A stretch of 55,532 nucleotides of DNA. Source: Deltaproteobacteria bacterium. Its GTDB lineage: Bacteria; Myxococcota_A; Polyangia; Haliangiales; SHYZ01. The notes under the pieces were generated by a model, which saw only the letters and a program-made list of their open reading frames with translations, ran no database searches and was not told the DNA's origin. Every line of letters begins with the position of its first letter. Within the stretch, counting starts at the first letter, position 1. A program made the translations under genes and the position numbers. The stretch lies in NCBI GenBank assembly GCA_016210055.1, contig JACQUZ010000024.1:1-55532 (forward strand). The letters are read 5' to 3'. Shown in pieces: positions 17,226-25,459 of the stretch.

Positions 17226-17812
17226 CTCGAACTGCAAGTGAACGGGGCAGCGCTCTCGTCGTGGTCATGATGGTGACGCTGGTGCTCTTGGGGCTCGGTC
17301 TCATGTCCCTTAGGCAGGTTCGTACCGAGCTATCGTCGAGCGGACATCTCAGGACCTCTCGGCAAGCATACCAAGCTGCCCACTCGGGGCTCGTCAGGTC
17401 GTCGCTAACGGTCCTCACAGCCCCCGATTACTTCCACCGCATGGCGGTCCAGGCAAGCCCAAGCGCACCGAGCTATCTTATTGGCAGCGACGCGGCGCTT
17501 TCTACTCCTGGGGTCTTCGCTCTTGCGGATCCGTTTGGCGCCGCCGTTTCTCCAGGGACAGGCGATGAGAAGCGCGTAGGAACGCTCGAGTACCGTGCCT
17601 CCATGCAGCGGCCTCGCCTGGCCCCTTCGCCCGCGGGATTTCAGGTCGCCGGCGGCACTGGAAACCGCTTCGTGTTCTACACGTACGAGTTCGACGTTCT
17701 TGGCTGGGTGAACCGCGCTCCTGGAGGCCTTTCAGTGGATCCAGGGACCTCGGGCGCGCGAAAGCACATGCGCGCCGACGTGCGCGTCGGACCAATCGCC
17801 CTCAACCAGTGA
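17222..17812 (+). CDS. pilX: Minor pseudopilin PilX
   Basis: 196 residues. Leader MTRTASERG precedes SALVVVMMVTLVLLGLGLMS. Glu at +5 is absent, as known for PilX and GspK pilins that cap the tip complex, so this is expected rather than a defect. It is followed by SSSGHLRTSRQAYQAAHSGL, the conserved PilX AxxAAxxGL-type segment. It overlaps pilW by four bases, and pilY1 starts 21 bases downstream. It is predicted to sit at the pilus tip directly under PilY1. Confidence 0.85.
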   Translation: MTRTASERGSALVVVMMVTLVLLGLGLMSLRQVRTELSSSGHLRTSRQAYQAAHSGLVRSSLTVLTAPDYFHRMAVQASPSAPSYLIGSDAALSTPGVFALADPFGAAVSPGTGDEKRVGTLEYRASMQRPRLAPSPAGFQVAGGTGNRFVFYTYEFDVLGWVNRAPGGLSVDPGTSGARKHMRADVRVGPIALNQ

Positions 17813-17833
17813 TGTGGCAGCGAGGAGGATGAG

Positions 17834-20797
17834 ATGTGGCGCAAGGCGGCCGTGATCACTACGCTCGTGCTGCTTACCATCGGAGCCCGTCAGGCCCCAC
17901 GGATCGCCCAGGCGGTAGGCGACCTGCCGTCGCCGTCGAGCCCGGACACGCCGAGCGTGCTCATCTTGTTCGACACTTCAGCCAACCAATATGAAAACCT
18001 TGGCAATGCTCCGGTACCCAACCTTCCCCTCGCTGGCTACAAGGGACCGGTCAAGCGGTACATGCCTTTTCAGCTCGCCCTCACTGGGGAGTTCGAGGAT
18101 TCACTCAAGAAGCGGTGGATATCCACGAGTCCAGGGCTCTTGGATCGGTATCGCGACGAGATCCGTTTCGGCATGGCCGGAATCGACGGCAAGATGGGGA
18201 CTGGAACGACGAAGGCCGACGGCTACAGTTACGGCGAGTCATTCCCAGGCCTCGTTCGGTATGAGTGGACCGCCACCGGCATGACGACGCTCGGAGGCAC
18301 CGCATCCCTCGTCAACCAGGGAATGCAGGGACGGGACGCGCCCGACTTTCCGCTTCTCCCTATCTACCGCACGAGCGACATGCGGGCGGACAACGATTAC
18401 ATCCAATCCAATCTCATGGCGACCGCGTTTGCGGCCAATCGAGATGGCCTCATGGACGTGTTCCGTGACGCGGCCTGGTACTGGCGTAATGACTTCCCAA
18501 CCGCGGTCCCCGCTGGCGGCGACTGTGGCGACAAGTACGTCCTGTATCTCCTTGGCGGAGAGCCTGGACGGGACTTTAGCCATGCGGTTAACGAGGTCAC
18601 CAAGCTCTACAAGGAGCAGAACATCAAGACCTACGTCGTCGCCCTCGTCGACAACAACATGACGGTGGCGAAGCAAGACCTCGTCACGAGCTATGCGAAT
18701 GCCCTGGCCAAGGCCGGAGGTGGCACGTGCGCGAACAGCCCGGACGTGTGGCCCGAGTACGAGCACTGCGCCTTTGTCGCCCGAGGCGGCACGTGCAGCG
18801 GAGATCCAGCGAACTGCGACGTGGCAGGGGTGACTGACTTAACGATCAAGCTCGGCACGGTGCTTTCCATCATCGTCAACCAGGTCACGTCGCGCACGCG
18901 CCTTTCGACCGCGGGCTCGCCCATCCTCGCGGGCCTGGAGGATTCCTGGCGCATCTCCGCCCATTTCCAGGCCATGGTGCGCGGTGGAGCGTGGCGGGGG
19001 TTTCTCAGGGCACGGCAGGTCAACGTCTCGGGCACGGTTACCAAGGAAATCAGCTTCGACGGCAAGCTCAACGCGAGGCCCGCAAGTGATCGAACGATTT
19101 ACTCCACTGACAGGTGGGGCACCCTCGCTCTTCTATCGAGTGTCCTGAGCATTGATTACGCGGAGTTCGTCGAAGAAAAGCGGACGTATTTTGAGGGCGC
19201 GGGCAAGCCCTGCATCGCCGAAGCGTTCTTTGCCTCGCCCACGCGCTGGCATTCCATGCTCTCGGGCGCTAGTACCGTCGAGGTACCGCCACCCGCGTCC
19301 TGCGCGAGCAGCGTCGACGGGTTCCTGGTCAGCACGTTCCAGGAGCACAAGCTCGGCGATATCTACCACTCCTCCCCCGTCGCGGTACCACCGCCTGAAT
19401 ACTTCTTGAACGATCCCAGCTATCAAGAGTTCATGCTGGCTCACAAGGACCGCCCGACCATGGTGTACGTGGGCTCAAACGATGGAATGCTCCATGCATT
19501 CACGCTGAGACACAACGACACGACGAAGGAAGGGCATGAAGCCTGGGCCTTTGTTCCCCGCCCAGTCATCGAGAAGCTTCCCAACCGGATCTTTGGCCCC
19601 GAGTTGACCGTCGACTCCACCGTGACGGTACGCGACGTGCAGCTTCCACGCAGCTCGAGAAGCGCTTCGCCCTGGAAGACCATCCTCGTCGGGAGCCTAG
19701 GGCGTGGCGGCCCCTACGTCTTCGCGCTCGACGTGACGGATCCCGATCATCCCCTCTTCCTTTGGGAGTTCACGGATCCGCTCCTCGGCAAGCCACTCGC
19801 CGCGCCAGCCCTGGGCCGGGTGTTCGAGGACAAGGTCGAGCGTCCCGTCGTGTTCCTGTCCGGCGGATGGGATCCGGGAGGTGTCCTCGACGGAAAAGCG
19901 TTCTTCGTCCTCGACGCCATCACCGGAAGGCTTCTCAAGCGCTTCTCGAACCTTGACTCTGGAACGGTCGACGTGGCGCTCGATGCGGCCATGTCTGGCG
20001 CACCCACGGCGTACGAGGACCAGCCGACGACCTTCACGACGCGCGTCTTTGCCGGAGATCTCAAGGGGCGCATGTGGCGCATCGACGTCTCGTCCTCCTT
20101 GGCCAAGGACTGGAAGATGACCCGATTCTTCCCCCTGGCTGGGGACCCCGAGCACGACGTCACCGAGTTCCAGAAGCCGATCTTCCTCGCACCGGCCGTG
20201 GCGCTGGACTTCGCACGTCGCCCGGTCATCTACTATGGGACGGGAAACCTTGAAGTCCTCGACACCGCGGAGGCCAGCTTCTTCTGGGGAATCCGCGAGG
20301 AGCTGGGCCCCGACGAGGCCAGCACGAGGCGGATCGGCAAGCTCTTGCCCGACTCTTCATTCCCGCTTCGGCTCGGCCTCCGCGAAAAGCTCACCGGGGA
20401 TGCGGTGGTGTGGAACGGCGCGGTCATGTTCTCAACGTTCACCCCCTCTTCGGGCTCGTGCGGGTTCGGCGAGGGGAAGTTCTTTGGCGTTGATTACCTC
20501 ACGGGCAAGCCTCGCCTGACGTCGGCTGGCAAGCTGACATTCTCTGGAGACGCAAGCGCGGTGTCGTACCTGCCCCTTGGCCCGGGCGTGCCGTCGGCAC
20601 CGCTCATTCGCCAGGTGCCTGCAAGCGTCTCCTTCAATGCACGGGGCGACGCGAACGTGGCGGGCGGCAACTTCCAGGCGCTCGTGCAGACTGGTGCGAC
20701 GGTGAAGACCGACGAGCTGGTGGATACCACCCTGGCGATTGATCTCGGAACCATTCAGCGTCGTGCCGATATCCTTTCTATCGTGGAAATTGAGTAA
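17834..20797 (+). CDS. pilY1: PilY1-like type IV pilus tip adhesin
   Basis: 987 residues with a signal peptide (VITTLVLLTIGA region). The N-terminal half is a von Willebrand A-like domain beginning VLILFDTSANQYE. The metal-site motif DxSxS is degenerate (Asp-Thr-Ser-Ala-Asn). The C-terminal half is the PilY1 beta-propeller, with MVYVGSNDGMLHAF (about 540), ILVGSLGRGGPYVFALDVTD (about 615) and VFAGDLKGRMWRID (about 740). The usual calcium loop DxNxDGxxD just before that last blade is not visible; Ala/Gly-rich sequence takes its place. As the last gene of the minor-pilin cluster it is expected to be the pilus tip protein for adhesion and retraction control. Myxobacteria are known to carry several such clusters with divergent PilY1 proteins. 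Confidence 0.9.
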   Translation: MWRKAAVITTLVLLTIGARQAPRIAQAVGDLPSPSSPDTPSVLILFDTSANQYENLGNAPVPNLPLAGYKGPVKRYMPFQLALTGEFEDSLKKRWISTSPGLLDRYRDEIRFGMAGIDGKMGTGTTKADGYSYGESFPGLVRYEWTATGMTTLGGTASLVNQGMQGRDAPDFPLLPIYRTSDMRADNDYIQSNLMATAFAANRDGLMDVFRDAAWYWRNDFPTAVPAGGDCGDKYVLYLLGGEPGRDFSHAVNEVTKLYKEQNIKTYVVALVDNNMTVAKQDLVTSYANALAKAGGGTCANSPDVWPEYEHCAFVARGGTCSGDPANCDVAGVTDLTIKLGTVLSIIVNQVTSRTRLSTAGSPILAGLEDSWRISAHFQAMVRGGAWRGFLRARQVNVSGTVTKEISFDGKLNARPASDRTIYSTDRWGTLALLSSVLSIDYAEFVEEKRTYFEGAGKPCIAEAFFASPTRWHSMLSGASTVEVPPPASCASSVDGFLVSTFQEHKLGDIYHSSPVAVPPPEYFLNDPSYQEFMLAHKDRPTMVYVGSNDGMLHAFTLRHNDTTKEGHEAWAFVPRPVIEKLPNRIFGPELTVDSTVTVRDVQLPRSSRSASPWKTILVGSLGRGGPYVFALDVTDPDHPLFLWEFTDPLLGKPLAAPALGRVFEDKVERPVVFLSGGWDPGGVLDGKAFFVLDAITGRLLKRFSNLDSGTVDVALDAAMSGAPTAYEDQPTTFTTRVFAGDLKGRMWRIDVSSSLAKDWKMTRFFPLAGDPEHDVTEFQKPIFLAPAVALDFARRPVIYYGTGNLEVLDTAEASFFWGIREELGPDEASTRRIGKLLPDSSFPLRLGLREKLTGDAVVWNGAVMFSTFTPSSGSCGFGEGKFFGVDYLTGKPRLTSAGKLTFSGDASAVSYLPLGPGVPSAPLIRQVPASVSFNARGDANVAGGNFQALVQTGATVKTDELVDTTLAIDLGTIQRRADILSIVEIE

Positions 20798-20844
20798 GAG
20801 CTCTACTCCCCACCACGCACCCACCTGGTTTAGACTTGCGCCGC

Positions 20845-22005
20845 ATGCGGCGTTCACTGAGATTCACTGGCTTCCTCGTAGCGCTCCTCCTCGCGGCATC
20901 GTCAGCAAGCGCCCACCAGTCCTCGACGACGTACTCCCAGGCGTGGATCGACCCGTCAGGCGAGGTCAACTATTCGCTGCACATTTCCACTCGCGATCTC
21001 TACGAAGCCCTTGGGTTGGACAAGGATCGCGAGGCCACTCGCCATGAGATCGAGGCCGGCAAGGAGCGTCTCATCCGCTACGTGCTCGACCGCCTGAGAA
21101 TCTCAGCGGGCGACAAGACATGCCCCATGGAGGCGCGCGGGATCCGCATGGTCGAGCAGGCGGATCGCAAGGTCGAGCTCCAGCTCCTCGCCCGCTGCCC
21201 GAAACCGCTGACCCGGCTCGTCCTCGATTATCAGCTCTTTTTTGACCTCGATCCCAGGCACGCGGGGATGCTGGTGGCGTCGTTTCGTGAGACCGCCGTC
21301 AAGAGAGACCTCAAGAAGGGGCTTAGCCGCTTTGAATGGGACCTCTCCGCCGATGAGGCCCCTGCCTCCATGGGCCTCATCGAGTACGTGGAATCGGGGA
21401 TTGAGCACATCTACACGGGCTACGACCACATCGCCTTCGTCATTGCCCTTCTCCTCGTGTCGGCCCTCCGCCCGCGCGCAGGCGGCGCTGCCTGGGAGCC
21501 GCGAGGGGCGGGCGCTGGGATATCGTACGTGGTGCGCGTGGTGACCGCGTTCACCGTCGCCCACTCAATTACCCTTATCGCCGCCGCTCTAGATTGGATC
21601 CAGCTCCCGTCGCGGTTCGTCGAAAGCGTTATCGCCGCCTCAATCGTCTACGTGGCGGCGGAGAACATCTTGCGCGAGAACCCGGGGCAGCGATGGCCGC
21701 TCGCCTTTGCGTTTGGACTCATCCACGGGATGGGGTTCGCGTCCATGCTCCGGCCTATTCTCCCGCCCACAGGCTTGATCATGCCGCTGCTCGCCTTTAA
21801 CGTGGGCGTTGAGCTCGGACAGCTGAGCATCGTGGCGGTGCTTTTCCCAGTGCTCCATTGGCTCGCGTCGGCGAATGTCGAGCGCTACCGGCGCGTGGTG
21901 GTTCTTGGTGGGTCAGCCATGGTTGGGCTCTTTGGATCTGCCTGGCTTGCAGAGCGCGCCCTTTCCGTGTCCATCTTCGAGAAGATCCTTCGGATTGCGG
22001 GATGA
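20845..22005 (+). CDS. HupE/UreJ-family membrane protein
   Basis: 386 residues from the ATG at 20845. An N-terminal signal (LVALLLAASSASA, cut before HQSS) precedes a soluble domain of about 170 residues. The C-terminal half is a multi-helix membrane domain with the HupE/UreJ_2 signature: YTGYDHIAFVIALLLVSAL, VTAFTVAHSITLIAAALDWI and FGLIHGMGFASMLRPI, all with conserved His/Asp in membrane segments that could bind a metal. The family is linked to nickel/cobalt or unknown transport; the substrate cannot be read from sequence. Its stop overlaps the next gene (ATGA at 22002-22005), indicating coupled expression with the GT39-like protein. No hydrogenase or urease genes are near. Confidence 0.8.
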   Translation: MRRSLRFTGFLVALLLAASSASAHQSSTTYSQAWIDPSGEVNYSLHISTRDLYEALGLDKDREATRHEIEAGKERLIRYVLDRLRISAGDKTCPMEARGIRMVEQADRKVELQLLARCPKPLTRLVLDYQLFFDLDPRHAGMLVASFRETAVKRDLKKGLSRFEWDLSADEAPASMGLIEYVESGIEHIYTGYDHIAFVIALLLVSALRPRAGGAAWEPRGAGAGISYVVRVVTAFTVAHSITLIAAALDWIQLPSRFVESVIAASIVYVAAENILRENPGQRWPLAFAFGLIHGMGFASMLRPILPPTGLIMPLLAFNVGVELGQLSIVAVLFPVLHWLASANVERYRRVVVLGGSAMVGLFGSAWLAERALSVSIFEKILRIAG

Positions 22006-23879
22006 AGACCAGCCGAGAACTTGCTGGCATGCCTCGTTGGGTGGCCTCGATCTTCGCCCTCGCCTTGGTCGCTGGCAGCCTGCACTTCTTTCTCGCCCGA
22101 CGAGGTGCCGGCCCCGAGGTCAGGATTGGTGCTGACGGCCGATATTACTGGGCATACCTCACGTCGTTGGCGCTGGATCACGACTTGGACTTTGAAAACC
22201 AGTACGCCAATCCCGAGAGCGGCAACTATTACAAGTACAGCAAGACTCCCACCGGACGTTACGCCAACCCTTTTACCATGGGCCCAGCCGTTCTTTGGCT
22301 TCCGTTCTTTGCGGTCGGCCACGGCGTGGCGAAGCTGGTGTCTCCACTCCAGGCGGTACACGGGACGTCGCACGTCGAGCAGCTAATCACTCTTTATGGG
22401 TCGGTCATTTATTCCTTTCTGGCCGGGCTCCTCGCCTATTTCATGGCCGCTCGCCGACATGGTCCTGGGGCAGCGCTCTCCGGCGCGCTCTGCGCGATGG
22501 CCGGGGGGCCTCTCTTGCAATACTCCCTCAATCAGCCGGCATACGCCCACGCACCTAGCGCTTTTGCGGTGGTGCTCCTGCTTTTCTTTTGGGATAGGGG
22601 ACGTGGCGAGCGAAGCGTGCGGGGATGGGTCCTCATCGGCGCACTCATCGGGCTGGCGATGCTGGTTCGCACCCAGAACATGGTCTTCGCGGCCCCGGCA
22701 CTCGTGGAAGGGATCGCTCGGGTCATCAAAGGGACACGGCAGGGTGGCGCCAAGGGACTTGTCGGAGCCGCGCTAGGACCTACTTGCGGCGCGCTCACCG
22801 CTCTCCTGGTGTTCTTCCCCCAGGCGCTCGCTTGGAAGGTCATCTACGGAAGTTGGTTTACGGTCCCTCAGGGGCCTGGATACATGCAATGGGCAGAGCC
22901 CCTGTGGGCCGAGACCCTGTTCTCGTCTCGGAACGGGCTTTTCCCCCATGCACCTCTCTGGGCGCTCGGAGTCCTTGGACTCCTCGCCATGGCCCGGCGC
23001 GATCCCCCCCTCTTCGCCGCCCTGCTCGGAACGCTCGCACTGGCCGCATTGGTCAATGGAGCGTCGAGCGATTGGTCAGGTGGAGGAGCGTTCGGCGGCA
23101 GGCGGTACGACGGCATCGTCGCGCACGTGACCCTTGGTGTTTCTGCCCTGGTGCGAGCGCTCGTCGACAACGTGGAGCGGCGTCCCCGGCGAGCGGCCGG
23201 GCTCTCCATCGCGCTCGTTATCCTTTTCTTCATTGCGTTCAATTACCTCATGGCTGACGAGTACAGGAAACACCGCATCCCTCCTTCAGAGAGCAAGGAC
23301 ATGCTCGGCCTGTACAACCGGGTCTTCCTGCGCATGGCGAGGACGGCCTGGAAAGGGGGCAACCCGTTGTCCTGGCCGGCGGCCTGGGCGTTCGCGTGGC
23401 GCACCGGAGCGCCCGCGTCCTCGTACGACGAGGTCGTGGGTCGGTTCTTCCTGACTGACTTCCGAGTCGAGAAATATCGGGCGCGAAGCGAGCCCAAGAA
23501 AGATGCGCTGGCGCTCGGTGACCCAGCCCACGCCAAGTTCATCGTGCATGGATTCGGTCCGCTGCGTAAGGAGGGGAACATCACGGTGCGACCCGCCGTG
23601 GGCTCGTCCTCACGCTTGATTGTTCCGACCAACCACGATGGTGGAGCGGCGATGCGGCTGGTTGGAAAAGCACTCCTCTCGGGAACCCTCCGCGTCCTCT
23701 GGAATGGTCACCAAGTCGCGACAAGCTCCCTTGTGGCAGGCGAGGCCGTGGACCTTCCGTTTGAACTCGATCGAGAAACGTTGCGGCGCGGGATCAACGT
23801 GATTGAGCTCGTCCACGATGGAGTGCCGCCACGCGCAGAGGCGGTGCTGTACCAGGCGCTCCAGATGGAAGAGCGATGA
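22002..23879 (+). CDS. Polytopic membrane protein, GT39-like (PMT-type) glycosyltransferase candidate
   Basis: 625 residues. An N-terminal helix (ASIFALALVAGSLHFFLARR) is followed by DGRYYWAYLTSLALDHDLDF and many hydrophobic helices to about residue 430. This resembles lipid-linked-sugar GT-C enzymes of the PMT/ArnT type, with acidic residues in the first loop (Asp in DGRYYW and DHDLDF). The last roughly 190 residues are soluble and could be a periplasmic beta domain (RLIVPTNHDGGAAMRL; LRVLWNGHQVATS). I infer a periplasmic glycosyl transfer from polyprenyl-phosphate sugar; donor and acceptor are unknown. It overlaps the HupE-like gene by four bases. The C-terminal domain is not usual for ArnT. 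Confidence 0.65.
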   Translation: MKTSRELAGMPRWVASIFALALVAGSLHFFLARRGAGPEVRIGADGRYYWAYLTSLALDHDLDFENQYANPESGNYYKYSKTPTGRYANPFTMGPAVLWLPFFAVGHGVAKLVSPLQAVHGTSHVEQLITLYGSVIYSFLAGLLAYFMAARRHGPGAALSGALCAMAGGPLLQYSLNQPAYAHAPSAFAVVLLLFFWDRGRGERSVRGWVLIGALIGLAMLVRTQNMVFAAPALVEGIARVIKGTRQGGAKGLVGAALGPTCGALTALLVFFPQALAWKVIYGSWFTVPQGPGYMQWAEPLWAETLFSSRNGLFPHAPLWALGVLGLLAMARRDPPLFAALLGTLALAALVNGASSDWSGGGAFGGRRYDGIVAHVTLGVSALVRALVDNVERRPRRAAGLSIALVILFFIAFNYLMADEYRKHRIPPSESKDMLGLYNRVFLRMARTAWKGGNPLSWPAAWAFAWRTGAPASSYDEVVGRFFLTDFRVEKYRARSEPKKDALALGDPAHAKFIVHGFGPLRKEGNITVRPAVGSSSRLIVPTNHDGGAAMRLVGKALLSGTLRVLWNGHQVATSSLVAGEAVDLPFELDRETLRRGINVIELVHDGVPPRAEAVLYQALQMEER

Positions 23880-23900
23880 CGGCTCGTAGGACCTTGGGCC

Positions 23901-24380
23901 TTAGGACTCCCTCACGAACAGGAGATACTGCTCCTCTAGATCATCAACCTCCATTTCGCCTCCGCACTTGGGGCACTTCACGGATGGGAGCTTGTTCCCC
24001 TTGGCCCGGCAGTCGACCACAGAAAACAGATGGTCTTGCTCGATGTCGCAGGACCCACAGGCGAGCGGCGCGAAGAAGGACGCCACCTTGCCCCTGCCGA
24101 GAAAACCGGTGACCATGTTCATCTGGTCCACGACGGGCGGAGGGCATTCAATGAACTCGAACTCCACGCCGCTCGGCACCTTGCGGATGGCATCGATCCA
24201 CGCGCGCACCCCGTAGGAGTTGATGCGACGAACGGACTTCAGGCTTATCTGCACGCGCCCCTTGAGCTGTCCGAAGAACGACAGGTCTGCATGCTCGTCG
24301 ACGACGCCATGGAGGCGTAGCGTCTTTCCCCCTTCGACATCGGTTCCTTCGACCCGAAACATCGAAGAATCTTGCGTCAC
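23901..24380 (-). CDS. STAS-like protein with C-terminal zinc ribbon
   Basis: 159 residues. The N-terminal 100 residues read as a STAS/anti-sigma-antagonist fold: [19 protein letters not shown], then [20 protein letters not shown] at the place where SpoIIAA-type proteins have the phosphorylatable DSSG motif. Here it is Asn54-Ser55-Tyr56-Gly, so the usual phosphoserine position appears to be Tyr (alignment by eye). Two CxxC pairs follow, Cys108/111 (ACGSC) and Cys136/139 (KCPKCGG), predicting a zinc ribbon. It overlaps the upstream pseudo-receiver/ATPase gene by ATG sharing (24377-24380), so the two are probably partners. No cognate sigma factor is visible in the window. Confidence 0.7.
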   Translation of the reverse strand: MTQDSSMFRVEGTDVEGGKTLRLHGVVDEHADLSFFGQLKGRVQISLKSVRRINSYGVRAWIDAIRKVPSGVEFEFIECPPPVVDQMNMVTGFLGRGKVASFFAPLACGSCDIEQDHLFSVVDCRAKGNKLPSVKCPKCGGEMEVDDLEEQYLLFVRES

Positions 24381-25372
24381 GCTCTCACCTCCGAAGCGGG
24401 CTCATCCGAGATGAAGATATGAAACGACTTGGGCAGCTGCCTGAAGCGCTTCATGCTGACGCGCAAGTCAATCAAGCAAATCACCTCCGTCTTTCGACCC
24501 GCCTGGATGTTCACGATGAACTTGGATAGCGACTGGAAGACCCGGAATAGGCCTATCCCCGCACCACCGGAGGCGTCGCTGAACTGCTCCGGGCCCTTGA
24601 CCAGGCACCGATTGAGGTAGTTCACGATCGTGTCTTGCGTGAGCGCTCCGAATGGGTCTACCTGGGAGAGCGCGATGTAATCACCGTCGCAGGCGAACTC
24701 GAGCGTCCCCACTTCGTGCTCCTCGAGAGTCACCGGCTCGCGGCGCGACAGCTTGGCGTACCTGGGCCGCCCTTCCTTGTCCCTGGGCGCATTATAGATG
24801 GCATTGGTGACGAGCTCGTCTACGGTGGTTTCAATCATCTCAATCATGCGCTCATTGCATCCGAGGCGCTCTGCGTAGGCAGAGACCTCGCGCACGTAAT
24901 TGAGCTTTTCCCGGGAGTCGCGGATCTGAAGTCGATACGGCTGAACTCCCCACAAGAGGTACTTGTCCAAGCCGAACAGGTCGCGCCGCAGGAGCTTCTC
25001 CGCTGTAATGATGAGCTCCTCTGGCTCCAGTGGCTCGTCGTTCTTGGCGATCAGGTTCCGCACGTAGCGACGCTCGGCCATGAGCGGGAGGTAGTCTTCG
25101 GTGCTCGAGGTGACGTGCAACACCAGGCGCGTCTTGGGGAAACGCACTTCGAGACGATCGAAGAGCTGTCCCCACTTGGGATCGGCTCGCATCGGCGGGT
25201 CGTAATTGACCATGAGCAAGTCGTATCCGTCGATTTCGATCTTATTGAGGAGAGCTTTTTCATCCGCGGCGACGTCTACGTCTGAACCGGTGGCAATCAG
25301 CGCTCGCTCGGCGACACGCAAGCTCTTGGGGTCGGGGTCAAAGAATAGGACACGCGATCCTCGCATTGGCAT
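24377..25372 (-). CDS. Pseudo-receiver fused to RsbW/HATPase-like domain
   Basis: 331 residues (ATG at 25372; a second ATG at 25366). The N-terminal 120 residues resemble a receiver: [10 protein letters not shown] supplies the acidic pocket, but the beta-3 segment [10 protein letters not shown] has Asn56 where the phosphoacceptor Asp belongs. A linker (about 125-175) leads to a GHKL ATPase of RsbW/SpoIIAB type with N-box [20 protein letters not shown] (about 178-197), a DG-containing segment, and a Gly-rich lid [12 protein letters not shown] (about 270). Such kinases phosphorylate STAS partners, and a STAS-like gene follows with a four-base overlap. I infer a partner-switching pair in which the input does not depend on receiver phosphorylation. 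It is divergent from the GGDEF-EAL gene. Confidence 0.72.
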   Translation of the reverse strand: MPMRGSRVLFFDPDPKSLRVAERALIATGSDVDVAADEKALLNKIEIDGYDLLMVNYDPPMRADPKWGQLFDRLEVRFPKTRLVLHVTSSTEDYLPLMAERRYVRNLIAKNDEPLEPEELIITAEKLLRRDLFGLDKYLLWGVQPYRLQIRDSREKLNYVREVSAYAERLGCNERMIEMIETTVDELVTNAIYNAPRDKEGRPRYAKLSRREPVTLEEHEVGTLEFACDGDYIALSQVDPFGALTQDTIVNYLNRCLVKGPEQFSDASGGAGIGLFRVFQSLSKFIVNIQAGRKTEVICLIDLRVSMKRFRQLPKSFHIFISDEPASEVRA

Positions 25373-25459
25373 GAGTTTATCACGAAGCCCCTTCTTCCCA
25401 GGCGAATATTCCGGATGCTAGGATATGGATCCGGGAGTTCTATTGGGCATGGCATCGGC

